A stretch of DNA of 48,936 bases, taken from a virus. Shown one piece after another: positions 30,062 through 39,516 of the stretch. Positions within the stretch are counted from its first letter, which is position 1, and the number at the start of each line of letters is the position of its first letter. The translations under genes and the position numbers were made by a program. The stretch is from positions 1 through 48,936 of the IMG/VR virus record IMGVR_UViG_3300045009_001096, one strand, 5' to 3'. The notes under the pieces were generated by a model. That model saw only the letters and a program-made list of their open reading frames with translations. It made no database searches and was not told where the DNA came from.

Positions 30062-32463
30062 TGGCACGTCAGATCGCGATCCGCCTCGGCACCGAGGGCA
30101 AGGCGCAGGTCGTTGCCGACCTCGATAGCATCGGGAAGACCGGCGACGCCGCCTTCAACCGCGTCGCGCGCGCCGCGGAGCGCGCCGGCCGCGATGCCGA
30201 CGCCGCGATCGCGCGGGCCAACCAGCAGGCGAGCAAGCTGGCCGCCCTCATGCCGGGGCTCAACCCGGCCAAGCTCGACATGGCGGCGGGCATCCAGGAA
30301 GGGACGCGCAAGTCGGCGGAATCGTCGGCCGCGGTCTTCTCCGCTGCCTACGCGCAGATGGAGCGACGCGCGGAAGCGCTGCGCCAGGCGCTAGACCCGG
30401 TCTACGCCGCGCAGCAGCGGTTCAACAAGGAGGTTGGCGACGCCCGCACACTGATCGCCGCGGGCGCGATCTCGCTGGACGAGTATGTCGCCGTCCTTCG
30501 CCGCGAGCAGGCCGCACTGGATGCGGTCGGCGCGCAGAATGGGCAGGTGGTGCGGTCGAGCGGCGCGCTCGGTCAGGCAATGGCGGGCGCCTCTTACCAG
30601 GTGCAGGATCTGGTGACCCAGATCAGCATGGGCGCCAATCCGATACAGGCGTTTGTGGTGCAGGGCGGCCAGCTCGCCGGCCAGTTCATGAACGTTGGGG
30701 GCAAGGCCGAGGCGGTCGCGCGCTTCATCATGGGGCCGTGGGGGCTGGCGATGCAGATCGGCCTGATGGCGCTCACCCCGCTGGTCAATATGCTGTTCAA
30801 GAGCAGCGAGGCTTCGGACGCGGCGAAGAAGTCGGCGGAGGAGCAGCGCCGCGCGCTCATCGCCCTCCAAGATGCTCAAGAGAAGGCCATCCTAACCGCG
30901 GAGCGGAAGCAGGCGATCGACGTCGCCGCGCTGAAGACCGCGTTCGATACCGCCATGGCGACCCGCCAGCAGACGCAGGCCCTGTTGCAGCAGGCGCTCC
31001 AGGAAGAGCGGGTCGCCAACCAGCGGGCGCAGGGGCCGGGGCAGCGCGGCGAGATTGCGGCGCTCGGCGCACCCATCGCGAGCGGCCGCGCCGCGGCGCT
31101 GGAGAAGCAGCTGGCGGACAACACCCGCGAGATGGCGGAGGCGCGCAAGGCATTCGATCTCGGCTTCGGTCGCCTCGTCGGCATGAAGGTCGACGCTCGG
31201 TCGAACCCAACCGGGCTCGTGAACGCGCAGTATGAGGCCGCGAGGTCCGAGGCCATGCGCAGCCTGGCGGGCGACCCGGAGCGCCTTGCGGCGCGTCTGC
31301 GCAGCCTCAACACCACCCGAGACGCCGAGCTTGAGCGGATCAAGAAGCTGGAGGAGGCCGAGCGCAAGCTGGGCGAGGTCCGGCGCGACGGCGAGACGCT
31401 GACCGCGAATGCTGTGTCCAAGATGCTGCGCGGCGCCCTGCCCGGTGTCCAGATCACCAGCACCACGGGCGGCAAGCACGTCGCGAACAGCTACCACTAC
31501 CGTCCCGGCGGTCAGGCTGTCGACTTCGTCCCGGCCGGCGGCATGTCGTCGATGACGAAGGCCGACGTCCGACGCATCTTCGAGAGCCGCGGAATCCAGA
31601 TCGTCGAATTGCTCGGCCCTGGCGACAAGGGGCACAGCGATCACTTCCACGTCGCGTGGACCAAGGGGAAACTGGCGCTCGACGACTTCACCGATGCCGC
31701 CAAGCGCGCGCGCGACGAGGCGGAGATGCTGAACGGCATCCTCTCCGACGCGCGCGGCGTCGATGTGGGGCAGATCCTGGCGGCGCAGGCGGCGCAGCGC
31801 GCGGAGGCAGTGCGCAACCTCGTGGGCAACGACGATCCGCTAAAGGTAGCTTCGGGTCAGGAGATTCAGGCGGTGGACGCGGCCGAGCGGGAGGTGGAGC
31901 AGAACCGCATTCAGGCCGGCAAGGAGCGCGTCCAGCAGCTGGCGAACTTCTATCAGACGGTCTTCAACAACGGCACGGGATCGATCTGGGACATGTTCAA
32001 GCAGCGGGGAATGGCCGTGCTGGCCGACCTGTTGGCGAAGTGGACACTTGGCAGCGGCGGGGACAGCGGAATCGCCGGAGCGATCGCGGGGCTTCTGCGC
32101 GGCGGCAAATCTGACGCCCAGCTCGGCGCCGATATCGCTTCGTCCGCAAATGCCGCTCTTGCGACGATACCCAAACTTGCCGGGGGAACGGAATACTGGG
32201 CGGGCGGCACCGCCTTGCTCGGTGAGCATGGGCCGGAGCGCGCATGGCTACCGCGGGGCACGCGCGTGTCCCCCGCCGGGCTGACGCGTCGAGGCATGGC
32301 TGGAAACGACAACCCCGCGCCGTCGACGATCACCGCGACTTTCCACAACACCTACCGGTTCGAAGGCGTGGCGATCACCCAAGAGCAGTTTGTGGCCGGC
32401 CTCCAGGCGACGCAGCAGGCGACGATGCAGCGCATCAGCGACCTCAATCGTCGGAGGGCCTGA
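30061..32463 (+). CDS. Tape measure protein with M15 peptidase domain
   Basis: 800 aa; sets tail length. Long helical and coiled-coil stretches, with a hydrophobic segment at about 225-245 (PWGLAMQIGLMALTPLVNMLF) that may insert in the host membrane. Residues about 447-538 are an embedded M15/DD-carboxypeptidase-like domain with an intact zinc triad: His479 and Asp488 in SYHYRPGGQAVD and His530 in DHFHVAW (His528 alongside). It could cleave peptidoglycan crosslinks on DNA entry. At the usual 1.5 Angstrom per helical residue the tail would be somewhat over 100 nm. Confidence 0.9.
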   Translation: MARQIAIRLGTEGKAQVVADLDSIGKTGDAAFNRVARAAERAGRDADAAIARANQQASKLAALMPGLNPAKLDMAAGIQEGTRKSAESSAAVFSAAYAQMERRAEALRQALDPVYAAQQRFNKEVGDARTLIAAGAISLDEYVAVLRREQAALDAVGAQNGQVVRSSGALGQAMAGASYQVQDLVTQISMGANPIQAFVVQGGQLAGQFMNVGGKAEAVARFIMGPWGLAMQIGLMALTPLVNMLFKSSEASDAAKKSAEEQRRALIALQDAQEKAILTAERKQAIDVAALKTAFDTAMATRQQTQALLQQALQEERVANQRAQGPGQRGEIAALGAPIASGRAAALEKQLADNTREMAEARKAFDLGFGRLVGMKVDARSNPTGLVNAQYEAARSEAMRSLAGDPERLAARLRSLNTTRDAELERIKKLEEAERKLGEVRRDGETLTANAVSKMLRGALPGVQITSTTGGKHVANSYHYRPGGQAVDFVPAGGMSSMTKADVRRIFESRGIQIVELLGPGDKGHSDHFHVAWTKGKLALDDFTDAAKRARDEAEMLNGILSDARGVDVGQILAAQAAQRAEAVRNLVGNDDPLKVASGQEIQAVDAAEREVEQNRIQAGKERVQQLANFYQTVFNNGTGSIWDMFKQRGMAVLADLLAKWTLGSGGDSGIAGAIAGLLRGGKSDAQLGADIASSANAALATIPKLAGGTEYWAGGTALLGEHGPERAWLPRGTRVSPAGLTRRGMAGNDNPAPSTITATFHNTYRFEGVAITQEQFVAGLQATQQATMQRISDLNRRRA

Positions 32464-33086
32464 TGCCGGACATCTTGTGGCCTGAGGATCTGCGACCGTC
32501 AGCACAGACCTTCTATCTGCAACCGCATGTCGGAGGCCAGGAGAGCCCCCTCACCCGCACGCGAAAGGTCTATGGCCTGTCGGCGCCGCGGTGGATTGCC
32601 CGCGTGACCCTGACCGCGCGCGCATGGGGAGGCGGCGCTCAGGCGATCCGAGCGGGCAGGATCGAAGGGCTGATCGCCGATCTTGAGGGTGGACTGAATC
32701 GCCTCTCCCTGTGGGACTTCCGGCGCGAGACGACGATCCGGCCTCAGTCGATCACTGCCACCCTCACCACGGTCGCGGCGTCCCGCGGATCAACGACCAT
32801 GTCGATCGCCGGCTTCTCGCCGTACTCAACGGCATTCAGCGTTGGAGACTACGTGGGCGGCGATGGTCGGCCGCACCTGGTGACCGCGGTCTCGATCGCT
32901 GGGCCTGATGGGGTGGCGCAGGTCACGTTCAAGCCGCCGCTTTCCGCAGATGTGCCGTCCGGCCCCGCCGTCGTCAGCCGCGTGCCGGGCTGGTTCCGCC
33001 TGATGTCGGAGGATGCGGGCAACAACGACACCGCAGCGCGCCAGCGCACGAGCTACACGCTCGAGTTCGTCGAGGCACTGCCATGA
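32463..33086 (+). CDS. Minor/distal tail protein
   Basis: 207 aa; its ATG shares a base with the tape measure stop. LRPSAQTFYLQPHVGGQESPLTRTRKVYG and PRWIARVTLTARAWGGG are beta-rich and followed by LWDFRRET. Position just after the tape measure corresponds to the distal tail protein. No closer family recognised. Confidence 0.6.
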   Translation: MPDILWPEDLRPSAQTFYLQPHVGGQESPLTRTRKVYGLSAPRWIARVTLTARAWGGGAQAIRAGRIEGLIADLEGGLNRLSLWDFRRETTIRPQSITATLTTVAASRGSTTMSIAGFSPYSTAFSVGDYVGGDGRPHLVTAVSIAGPDGVAQVTFKPPLSADVPSGPAVVSRVPGWFRLMSEDAGNNDTAARQRTSYTLEFVEALP

Positions 33087-33664
33087 GCGGCCTCCGCAAC
33101 CTTCCCCCGCCGCTGGCCGAGGAGATCGAGCAGCCAGCACTTCGCCCTTTCCTCGGCGTGCACATCGACCTTCCGGACCCGGTATTCGCGGTGACCGGCA
33201 ATGCAACGATCAGCTTCGGCGGACAGGAGTGGTCAGCGATCGGCGGCCTCGGCCAGATCGATGTGATCGGCGAGGGCTCCGACGGTTCCTCTACCGGCGT
33301 TCGCGCGACGATCTACCAAGTGCCCAGCGAGTTCCGCGACGATGTTGCCGATCAAGCATTGCGCGGCTGCCTCTACGAGCTTTGCGTCGGCGCGCTGGAT
33401 GCCAGCTATCAGGACGTGATCGGCTTCAAGACAATCTGGAAAGGGCGCCTGGACACGTACGAGATCGTCGATGCGGGCGAGACGATCACCGTCACCGCTG
33501 GCGGCGAGAGCCGAATGCGAGATCAGCGCCGGCCGGCAATCAAGCGCTTCACCGATTGGTGGCAGCAGCGTCGCCACCCAGGCGACCGGTTCTTCGAATA
33601 CGTCAGCCGAATGACCGAAGTGCCGGTGCTTTGGGCTAAGGCCAAGCAGGAGTCCGTGCTGTGA
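33083..33664 (+). CDS. Tail-tip assembly protein (gpL/DUF2163-like)
   Basis: 193 aa, ATGA overlap. Beta-type segments: PFLGVHIDLPDPVFAVTGNA, GVRATIYQVPSEFRDDVAD, GFKTIWKGRLDTYEIVDAGE and ITVTAGGESRM. The combination of a modified base-like surface layer and the order tape measure, distal, this, then hub suggests a DUF2163 or gpL equivalent. The exact family is uncertain. Confidence 0.55.
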   Translation: MSGLRNLPPPLAEEIEQPALRPFLGVHIDLPDPVFAVTGNATISFGGQEWSAIGGLGQIDVIGEGSDGSSTGVRATIYQVPSEFRDDVADQALRGCLYELCVGALDASYQDVIGFKTIWKGRLDTYEIVDAGETITVTAGGESRMRDQRRPAIKRFTDWWQQRRHPGDRFFEYVSRMTEVPVLWAKAKQESVL

Positions 33665-34101
33665 CCGCGGCCTGGGAAGCTCACTGCGGCGACCTGTGGC
33701 GCGCTCATGTGCTGGCCGCTACCGGGCGCGACATCTGCGATGTTGTGGGTCCGTCCCCCCGGCGTCCCGCCGACTGGACGGCAATGATGCGTCGGCTCGG
33801 CGTGCGGTCGATGGATGGCGTGCTCTCGGCGTTTCACGGTGACCCGATCACGTCGCGACGCGCCATGCGTGGGGATATCGTGCGGCGTGGCTGGGCCATA
33901 GGCGTCTGCCGTGGGGACAGGGCCGAGTTCATTGGCGGCGAAATGGTCTCAATGAGCGAGGTTGATGTGGCTTGGCGACTACAGGCAGCGCCGCACCTCG
34001 CGCACGACACGACCTCCCGAAACGCCTCGAAGCAGCACATGCCGGCGCTCCCCAGCGACGATGCCGATGCGCGTCACCGTTCGACCGAAATTGGTGAATA
34101 G
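33661..34101 (+). CDS. Tail protein of the NlpC-position type (DUF6950-like)
   Basis: 146 aa, GTG start (GTGA overlap). N-terminus WEAHCGDLWRAHVLAATGRDICD resembles the start of DUF6950/NlpC-K-type tail assembly proteins, and the centre has GDIVRRGWAIGVCRGDRAEF. The last 40 residues look atypical and overlap an opposite-strand gene by 123 nt, so this end may have been replaced by insertion of that gene. Confidence 0.5.
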   Translation: MTAAWEAHCGDLWRAHVLAATGRDICDVVGPSPRRPADWTAMMRRLGVRSMDGVLSAFHGDPITSRRAMRGDIVRRGWAIGVCRGDRAEFIGGEMVSMSEVDVAWRLQAAPHLAHDTTSRNASKQHMPALPSDDADARHRSTEIGE

Positions 34102-34293
34102 CACGCGCGTGACCCCGCCCACTTCAGGCAGCACGCTGGGGTTCGCAAGGTAGCCTAGCCTCTCAGCGAAGCATGAGGCGAGCTCGCCCGCAGGGCGCAC
34201 GCTCTCAAAGCTCTTCTTCACCTTCGGCTCCGCAGTCGCGGCTGAAATTGCCGCCAGAGCCGCCGCAGCGGCGAGAATCGTCAACCGGATCAT
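33979..34293 (-). CDS. Secreted small protein encoded against the tail operon (moron)
   Basis: 104 aa. A clear signal peptide (MIRLTILAAAAALAAISAATA, cleavage after ATA) is followed by a mature part of about 83 residues with two cysteines (LASCFAERLGYLA near the start, REVRRCL at the end) that could form a disulfide, and a beta-rich middle (GGVTRVLFTNFGRTVTRIGIV). The strand opposite to all tail genes and the periplasmic signal suggest a lysogenic-conversion gene, possibly superinfection exclusion. No Shine-Dalgarno or promoter stands out upstream. Confidence 0.6.
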   Translation of the reverse strand: MIRLTILAAAAALAAISAATAEPKVKKSFESVRPAGELASCFAERLGYLANPSVLPEVGGVTRVLFTNFGRTVTRIGIVAGERRHVLLRGVSGGRVVREVRRCL

Positions 34294-34318
34294 GCCGGTA
34301 GCATAGCGAGGGGTCAGG

Positions 34319-36154
34319 ATGGGGAAAGTGGTCAAGGCGGTGGCCGTAATCGCTGTTGCTGCCGCGATCGCCTACTTCGCCCCTCAACTCGCGCCAGCGT
34401 TTCTGACCGCAGCCATAGGAAGCACCGCTGCAACCGCCGCTGTGGCGGCCGCTCTGACCTTGGCCGTCGGCGCAGTTACGTCCGCACTGACACCTCGCCC
34501 CTCGACAAATGCTGCCCCTTCCGTCTTTCGACAATCCGTCGCAAACAGCTTCATCGTCTACGGCAAGCGACGTGTCGGCGGCCTGCTGGTGTTCTTCCAT
34601 CCGGCCAAGATCAACGGCAACAATTACCGCTACTTCGTGATCGCGGTGGCCGGACACCGCTGCAAGGGCGTGCTGCGCTGGTTCCTGAACGACGAGGTCG
34701 TGACAGTGAACGCGCAGGGGCTGGTCACCAGCGGCGCCTACAAGAATCGGGCGTGGCTGTGGTTCGGGCGCGGCACTGACGGGAACGAGGCACCCAACGT
34801 CTTCCTGACCGAGACGAGCGGCAAATGGACGACCGCTCACGCTGGCAAGGGCGTCGCCAAGATATACGCTCAGTTTCAGATGACGGACGAGGTTGTGCAG
34901 GCAGGGATGCCGAACATCACGGCCGAGATCGAGGGCAAGGACGACATCTACGACCCCCGGACCGACGCCCGCGGCTACACGCGCAACGCGATCCTGATAT
35001 TTTACGACTGGTTGGCGATGGCTCGCGAAGTCGGCGGCTTCGGTGCCTACGAGGATGAGATCGACTGGGACTGGGTGTCGGCCCAAGCAAACGTCTGCGA
35101 CGAGCTCGTGCCTATCCCCGGCGGCCAAGAGCTCCGATATGAGTTCGACAGCTACATCACGGCCGGGGCCGCGCCGAGCGAGGTCCGCGACACCTTCGTC
35201 ACCTGCTGCGCGGGCACCTTCACCTACTCCAATGGCAAGATGCTGCTGCGACCGGGCTACTACGTGCCGCCCTCAGCGACATTGTCCGAAGCCGATCTGG
35301 CAGGGCCGATTACGGTTCCTGCGCTGCGGGCTGGAGACGAAATCGCGACTGAGGTTGCCGGCACCTATGTGGAGCCAGAACGCTATCAGGCAGCAGACGT
35401 GCCCACACGATCGGTGCCGTCCGACGATGTCCGCCAACAGGCGTTCGACCTCCCGCACATCACGTCACCATACCGGGGGCAGCGGATCCTTGAGGCGTAC
35501 CTCCGCAAGTCCCAGGCTGAGCGCCGTGTTTCCTGGCCAATGAACATCATGGGCATCGGCATTTCAGCGCTCGACACGGTGCAGCTGGGGACTCCTCGAT
35601 ATGGCCTCTCCAACTACGCCTTTCAGGTCACCGGCTGGGGGCTGGCTCCGGACTTCTCCGTCTCGCTGCAACTCGAGGAGCACAACCCCGAGATGTTCGA
35701 CTTCACCGCCGACATGTACCGCCAGCCGGGCGAGACCCCCGACCTCGTGCGCGCCGAGCCGATCGGCGACGCGCGCGCCGCGCACCAGATCATCAGTGGC
35801 ACGCAATCGGTCACCTACCCGATCACCAGCGACGACGATTCGGTCACCATCGCGGCATTCGACGCAACGATCGACACGGGCGCCCGCATCTCGTTCCCGG
35901 CCCATGTCCGGAGCGGCTTGGTGGCGTCCTCTACCTACGTTGTGCTGTGGAGCCTCACGGCCAACGCGTACGTCGTCGAGGTCTCAGGATCGAGCGCCGC
36001 GAACGATGCGCTCGCCGATGGTTCGAACGTCATCGTTCAGTACGTCAGCACGGCCGCGGCGGATGGGACTTATCCGAGCAGCCCGACGCCGCCTGGAGGC
36101 TGGGGCGGTGGTGGCTATGGGGGCGGCGGTCCCGGTCAGCAGCAACAGCAATGA
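34319..36154 (+). CDS. Tail tip / central hub protein (gpJ-like)
   Basis: 611 aa. Starts with about 55 hydrophobic Ala-rich residues (VVKAVAVIAVAAAIAYFAPQ) as in hub proteins that carry a membrane-like N-terminus, then FRQSVANSFIVYGKRRVGG and HRCKGVLRWFLNDE, typical of gpJ N-terminal hub domains. The C-terminus is Gly-rich and ends GGGGPGQQQQQ, a flexible anchor for fibres. It would form the host-contact tip of the tail. Confidence 0.8.
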   Translation: MGKVVKAVAVIAVAAAIAYFAPQLAPAFLTAAIGSTAATAAVAAALTLAVGAVTSALTPRPSTNAAPSVFRQSVANSFIVYGKRRVGGLLVFFHPAKINGNNYRYFVIAVAGHRCKGVLRWFLNDEVVTVNAQGLVTSGAYKNRAWLWFGRGTDGNEAPNVFLTETSGKWTTAHAGKGVAKIYAQFQMTDEVVQAGMPNITAEIEGKDDIYDPRTDARGYTRNAILIFYDWLAMAREVGGFGAYEDEIDWDWVSAQANVCDELVPIPGGQELRYEFDSYITAGAAPSEVRDTFVTCCAGTFTYSNGKMLLRPGYYVPPSATLSEADLAGPITVPALRAGDEIATEVAGTYVEPERYQAADVPTRSVPSDDVRQQAFDLPHITSPYRGQRILEAYLRKSQAERRVSWPMNIMGIGISALDTVQLGTPRYGLSNYAFQVTGWGLAPDFSVSLQLEEHNPEMFDFTADMYRQPGETPDLVRAEPIGDARAAHQIISGTQSVTYPITSDDDSVTIAAFDATIDTGARISFPAHVRSGLVASSTYVVLWSLTANAYVVEVSGSSAANDALADGSNVIVQYVSTAAADGTYPSSPTPPGGWGGGGYGGGGPGQQQQQ

Positions 36155-36609
36155 CCGCGGCTCTCCCTCAGAACCGGCGCCTTTACGCCATTATCCGCAA
36201 GCGGGCGGGTGGCGGGCGCGTCCTGCGGCTGACCACGTCCGAACATCCGGACATGACGGACGCGCACGGCGCCCTGATCTGGCGTGGTGAGCTCATGGCC
36301 GGCGCAGAGTTGGATATCGACCTGCTCGCTGAAACGTCAGCGGTAACTCTAGGCGCCGTGTCACTGACGCAGAAGGCGACCGTCGCGTTGGTCCCAGGCG
36401 TCCGTCGCCTCACGATCGCTACGCCAACCGCATGGGGCGTCAAAGCGGGACAGGTACTGACGATCGCACCTACGTCCGTCGTCGCCGGCTATGCCGTCCA
36501 TGACGTCGTCGCGACCGCGGAAAACGAGATCTCGGTCGGACTCACCTGCCCGGCGCTCGCGATCGGGGCGAGCTTCACCATCCCGGCGAAGCTGATCCGC
36601 TTCACCTGA
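36151..36609 (+). CDS. Hypothetical tail accessory protein
   Basis: 152 aa, ATGA overlap with the hub gene. Beta-rich (KATVALVPGVRRLTIATPTAWG, GQVLTIAPTSVVAGYAVHD), no motif. By position it links hub and tailspike. Confidence 0.5.
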   Translation: MTAALPQNRRLYAIIRKRAGGGRVLRLTTSEHPDMTDAHGALIWRGELMAGAELDIDLLAETSAVTLGAVSLTQKATVALVPGVRRLTIATPTAWGVKAGQVLTIAPTSVVAGYAVHDVVATAENEISVGLTCPALAIGASFTIPAKLIRFT

Positions 36610-36624
36610 CCTTCGGAGACATCG

Positions 36625-39012
36625 ATGGCAACGACTGCGCGGCTGGACCTGTCGGTCTGGCGGAATGACGACGTGTACGAGTTGCCGCTCCGGGTGCGTG
36701 GGCTCGACTTGTCGTCGATGGCGCTGCGGATGCAGGTTCGGCTGCTTCCCGACTCACCGGGCGCGCCGCTGATCGACCTCGTCAAGGTCACGAACGGCAA
36801 CGCGGAAGGGCTGCGAGTAGCGGGCGTGTCGGTCGTTGACGGGGTGACGACCTCTGATCTGCGCATCCGGATCAACAAGAGCACACTCGCTGGGCTGCCC
36901 TACGCCGGCGAGATCGGGGACGCGAGCCCGCTCAGCTACGCGCTGCTGATCGGCGGGCGCACCCGCCTTGTCGGCGATTTCGTCGTGCTGGCGCACACCT
37001 ATGGGTCGGATGCCGCGCCGGCATCCCGGCCCGCCTCGTCGGGCACCCGCAGCGCCTCAAGCCCCACCACGGGAGCTACCCTGACGATCTCGGCCGATCA
37101 GACGGTCGAGCTGACGATCGACGGGGCGGACATGGCGATCGCCGCGGCCGAGCGGGCGGAGGTCGCGCAGGCCGGCGCCGAGATGGCGGCCGCTTCGGCC
37201 TCCGCGGCCAGCCGCTATTTCGCCACGCGGGCCGCTGGAGAAGCGGGTTCTACCGTCAACCAACTCTTTTCGACCGACGACGGCGCGGGGGTCCTGATCT
37301 ATTACCGGCGCACGTCGGGAGGTTCGATCGAGATCGGACGGGCGCTGACACCCGCCGCCTTGTCGTCGCCTACCGGCCCGGCGCTAGTCGGGCGCTTCGT
37401 CTCCGTCACAGCCCTGCTCGCCTCGACCGATGCGGCGCGGGGGCAAGGCCGCGCCTGGCAGGCTGGCGCGGTTCAATACCTCGAGGCCGCGCCTGACGCA
37501 GCCGACCAGCACGTCACCACAGCAGGAAGCGTGAAGCTTTACGCGGTGCCGATCGCCGAAACGCTGACGACGCAGTCTTTCGGCATCGATCCCGGCAACA
37601 CGTCGGCCGTCAATTCGGATCGCCTGCTGAAGCTGCTTAATGCCGCCAATGGGCGCGTCATCGTGGCACCTCCGGGGCGGCTCAAGGCGGCCGTTACCTT
37701 CGGCGGCCCTGTCAATATCCGGGGTGCGGGCGCGCCTGCGATCAACGCCAGCCGCACCGCTCTGGAGGGCGGCACCATCATCGAGGGCGCGCTGACCTTC
37801 ACGCACCCGGTGGTCGACCTCTCCGACTTCGGTGTTGATCATGGCTCCGCGGTGTTCACGAGCGGGTCGGATGCGCTAAAGATCAGCGCGGCGACCTACA
37901 ATAGCGGTCAGCGTGCGACCCTTCGCAACATCGTCGCGCTGGGCCGGAGCGATACCGACACGTTCCACGCCATCCTCTTGGAGGGCTACGCCCAGGCTTT
38001 CCTCGAGAATGTCGTCGGGTCGACCAATCAGTATTGCTTCGCGATCAAGTCGCGGAACGTGCAGTTCAAGGGGCTGCACGCGATCGGCGGCCAGAACGGC
38101 GTCATCTTCAAGTCAGACGGTACGAGCGCCGGCTCGGGCTCCCTTTCGAACGTCACCGGCACCGGCCTCATCATCGCCGGCAACGCGAACACGGTGTATG
38201 GCGTCCGCGTCCTTGCGGACAATCAGTCCATCTCCAACATTGCGGTCGACAATCTCAATATTGGCGACGTCGATTATGGCCTCGTCATCGAGGCGGCGGC
38301 CGGAGTTGCGATCTCCGAGATACAGTTCCGCGGCGGCAACGGCCGCAACATCCGCAAGTTCGGCATTCAAACCGGGGGCGCCGGCGCGCTCTACGAAGCG
38401 CTATTCGACGGATTCAACCTGGTAGAGCTCGGCGACTATGCCGCGCAGTTCCAGACGGGCTCGATCAAGCTCCGCAACTTCTACGGGTCGATGAAGGCAG
38501 GCGCCACGGCGCACGCGGCGAGCTTCATGCGGGCCGAGGCTTCACTGACCGACTTCTCTGTCGACAACATGACGCTCGTGGAGAACTATGGCGCGGGCGC
38601 CTCCAAGCCCGCGCTGCTGCTGAACCTCAACCCGCTGCTGACCGAACTCGCCGGAGAACGGCGCTATCTCGTCGAGGGCAACGTCCCGGAGCCGGGTTTC
38701 AATTCGCAGTCCCCGACCGGCACCAACGCAGCCCTGGTGCTGCGCCCCGACCTCAACGGCAAGCGCTCGACCTGCGTCGTCACGTTGGCCGGCGCCACGA
38801 CGGTCACATCGATCAGCCAGGTCATGCCTGGCACCACGACTAACTACCCGCGCGGGTATCGGGTCACGATCATGAATGCCTCGGGCTCAACGCTGACGCT
38901 TCAGAGCAACAGCAACATCCGCAATCGCTCCGGCGCTGATCTGCTGCTCACGATCAACCAGACTGCGGAGTACGAATGGCTCGGATCCTCCTGGCATCAG
39001 GTGGGCGCGTGA
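36625..39012 (+). CDS. Tailspike/fibre with N-terminal BppU-like domain and beta-helix
   Basis: 795 aa, GGAG before the ATG. N-terminus (LDLSVWRNDDVYELPLRVRG) resembles BppU-type attachment domains; then an Ala-rich coiled coil (AAERAEVAQAGAEMAAASASA). Residues about 330-680 have the repeated short strands and Asn ladders of a right-handed beta-helix (NIRGAGAPAINAS, NTVYGVRVLADNQSISNIAVDN). The last 45 residues (GYRVTIMNASGSTLTLQSN) form a small C-terminal knob. It probably binds or degrades surface polysaccharide. Confidence 0.75.
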   Translation: MATTARLDLSVWRNDDVYELPLRVRGLDLSSMALRMQVRLLPDSPGAPLIDLVKVTNGNAEGLRVAGVSVVDGVTTSDLRIRINKSTLAGLPYAGEIGDASPLSYALLIGGRTRLVGDFVVLAHTYGSDAAPASRPASSGTRSASSPTTGATLTISADQTVELTIDGADMAIAAAERAEVAQAGAEMAAASASAASRYFATRAAGEAGSTVNQLFSTDDGAGVLIYYRRTSGGSIEIGRALTPAALSSPTGPALVGRFVSVTALLASTDAARGQGRAWQAGAVQYLEAAPDAADQHVTTAGSVKLYAVPIAETLTTQSFGIDPGNTSAVNSDRLLKLLNAANGRVIVAPPGRLKAAVTFGGPVNIRGAGAPAINASRTALEGGTIIEGALTFTHPVVDLSDFGVDHGSAVFTSGSDALKISAATYNSGQRATLRNIVALGRSDTDTFHAILLEGYAQAFLENVVGSTNQYCFAIKSRNVQFKGLHAIGGQNGVIFKSDGTSAGSGSLSNVTGTGLIIAGNANTVYGVRVLADNQSISNIAVDNLNIGDVDYGLVIEAAAGVAISEIQFRGGNGRNIRKFGIQTGGAGALYEALFDGFNLVELGDYAAQFQTGSIKLRNFYGSMKAGATAHAASFMRAEASLTDFSVDNMTLVENYGAGASKPALLLNLNPLLTELAGERRYLVEGNVPEPGFNSQSPTGTNAALVLRPDLNGKRSTCVVTLAGATTVTSISQVMPGTTTNYPRGYRVTIMNASGSTLTLQSNSNIRNRSGADLLLTINQTAEYEWLGSSWHQVGA

Positions 39013-39084
39013 CGGCGCTGCGCATCCTCAACCCCGTGCGGAGAGCGTGATGGACAATGCGTCACTCGCGGTGCGGGGTGTCCC

Positions 39085-39516
39085 GTGCTGATCGTCCGAA
39101 TGCGCCAGCATTTCCGCGAGCGGCAGATGGAGTGGGCGCTCGCCTCCATGTCGACCGGTTGGGGCGCCATTCTGATGAGCAGCCCTCAGACCTTGAACCG
39201 GCCCTTCTATGCGCCCCTGCGGCGCATGTTCGATGCGGAGGCCTGGGGGTGGGGCATGTTCCTCCTGGGGCTTCTGGGGCTCGCCGTCCTCTTCATCAAC
39301 GGCGCGTGGCGACGAACGCCGCTCTTTCGTCAGATCAGTAGCTCCGGCCGGGTCCTCACCTGGGCGGCGCTCTTCTTCGGCACCCTTTCCGTCGAGTGGC
39401 AGACGCCCGCGGCGATGATCTACGCGGGGATATTGGCGATGGAGATCATGGCGCTGAGCAACGCAACCGCGGACGCGGTGCGCGTGAAGGCCGGAGCGTC
39501 CGGCTATGGCGGATAG
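39085..39516 (+). CDS. Membrane protein of lysis region
   Basis: 143 aa, GTG start (ATG at 39100 possible). Three hydrophobic stretches: GWGMFLLGLLGLAVLFING, VLTWAALFFGTLSV and AAMIYAGILAMEIMAL. First of a set of small membrane genes before the endolysin, so a holin or antiholin role is possible. Not recognised. Confidence 0.5.
   Translation: MLIVRMRQHFRERQMEWALASMSTGWGAILMSSPQTLNRPFYAPLRRMFDAEAWGWGMFLLGLLGLAVLFINGAWRRTPLFRQISSSGRVLTWAALFFGTLSVEWQTPAAMIYAGILAMEIMALSNATADAVRVKAGASGYGG

Noticed and set aside
39012-39084. Two mini-ORFs (13 codons each) between tailspike and membrane gene
   Set aside because: Too short and without conserved features; probably spacer sequence.
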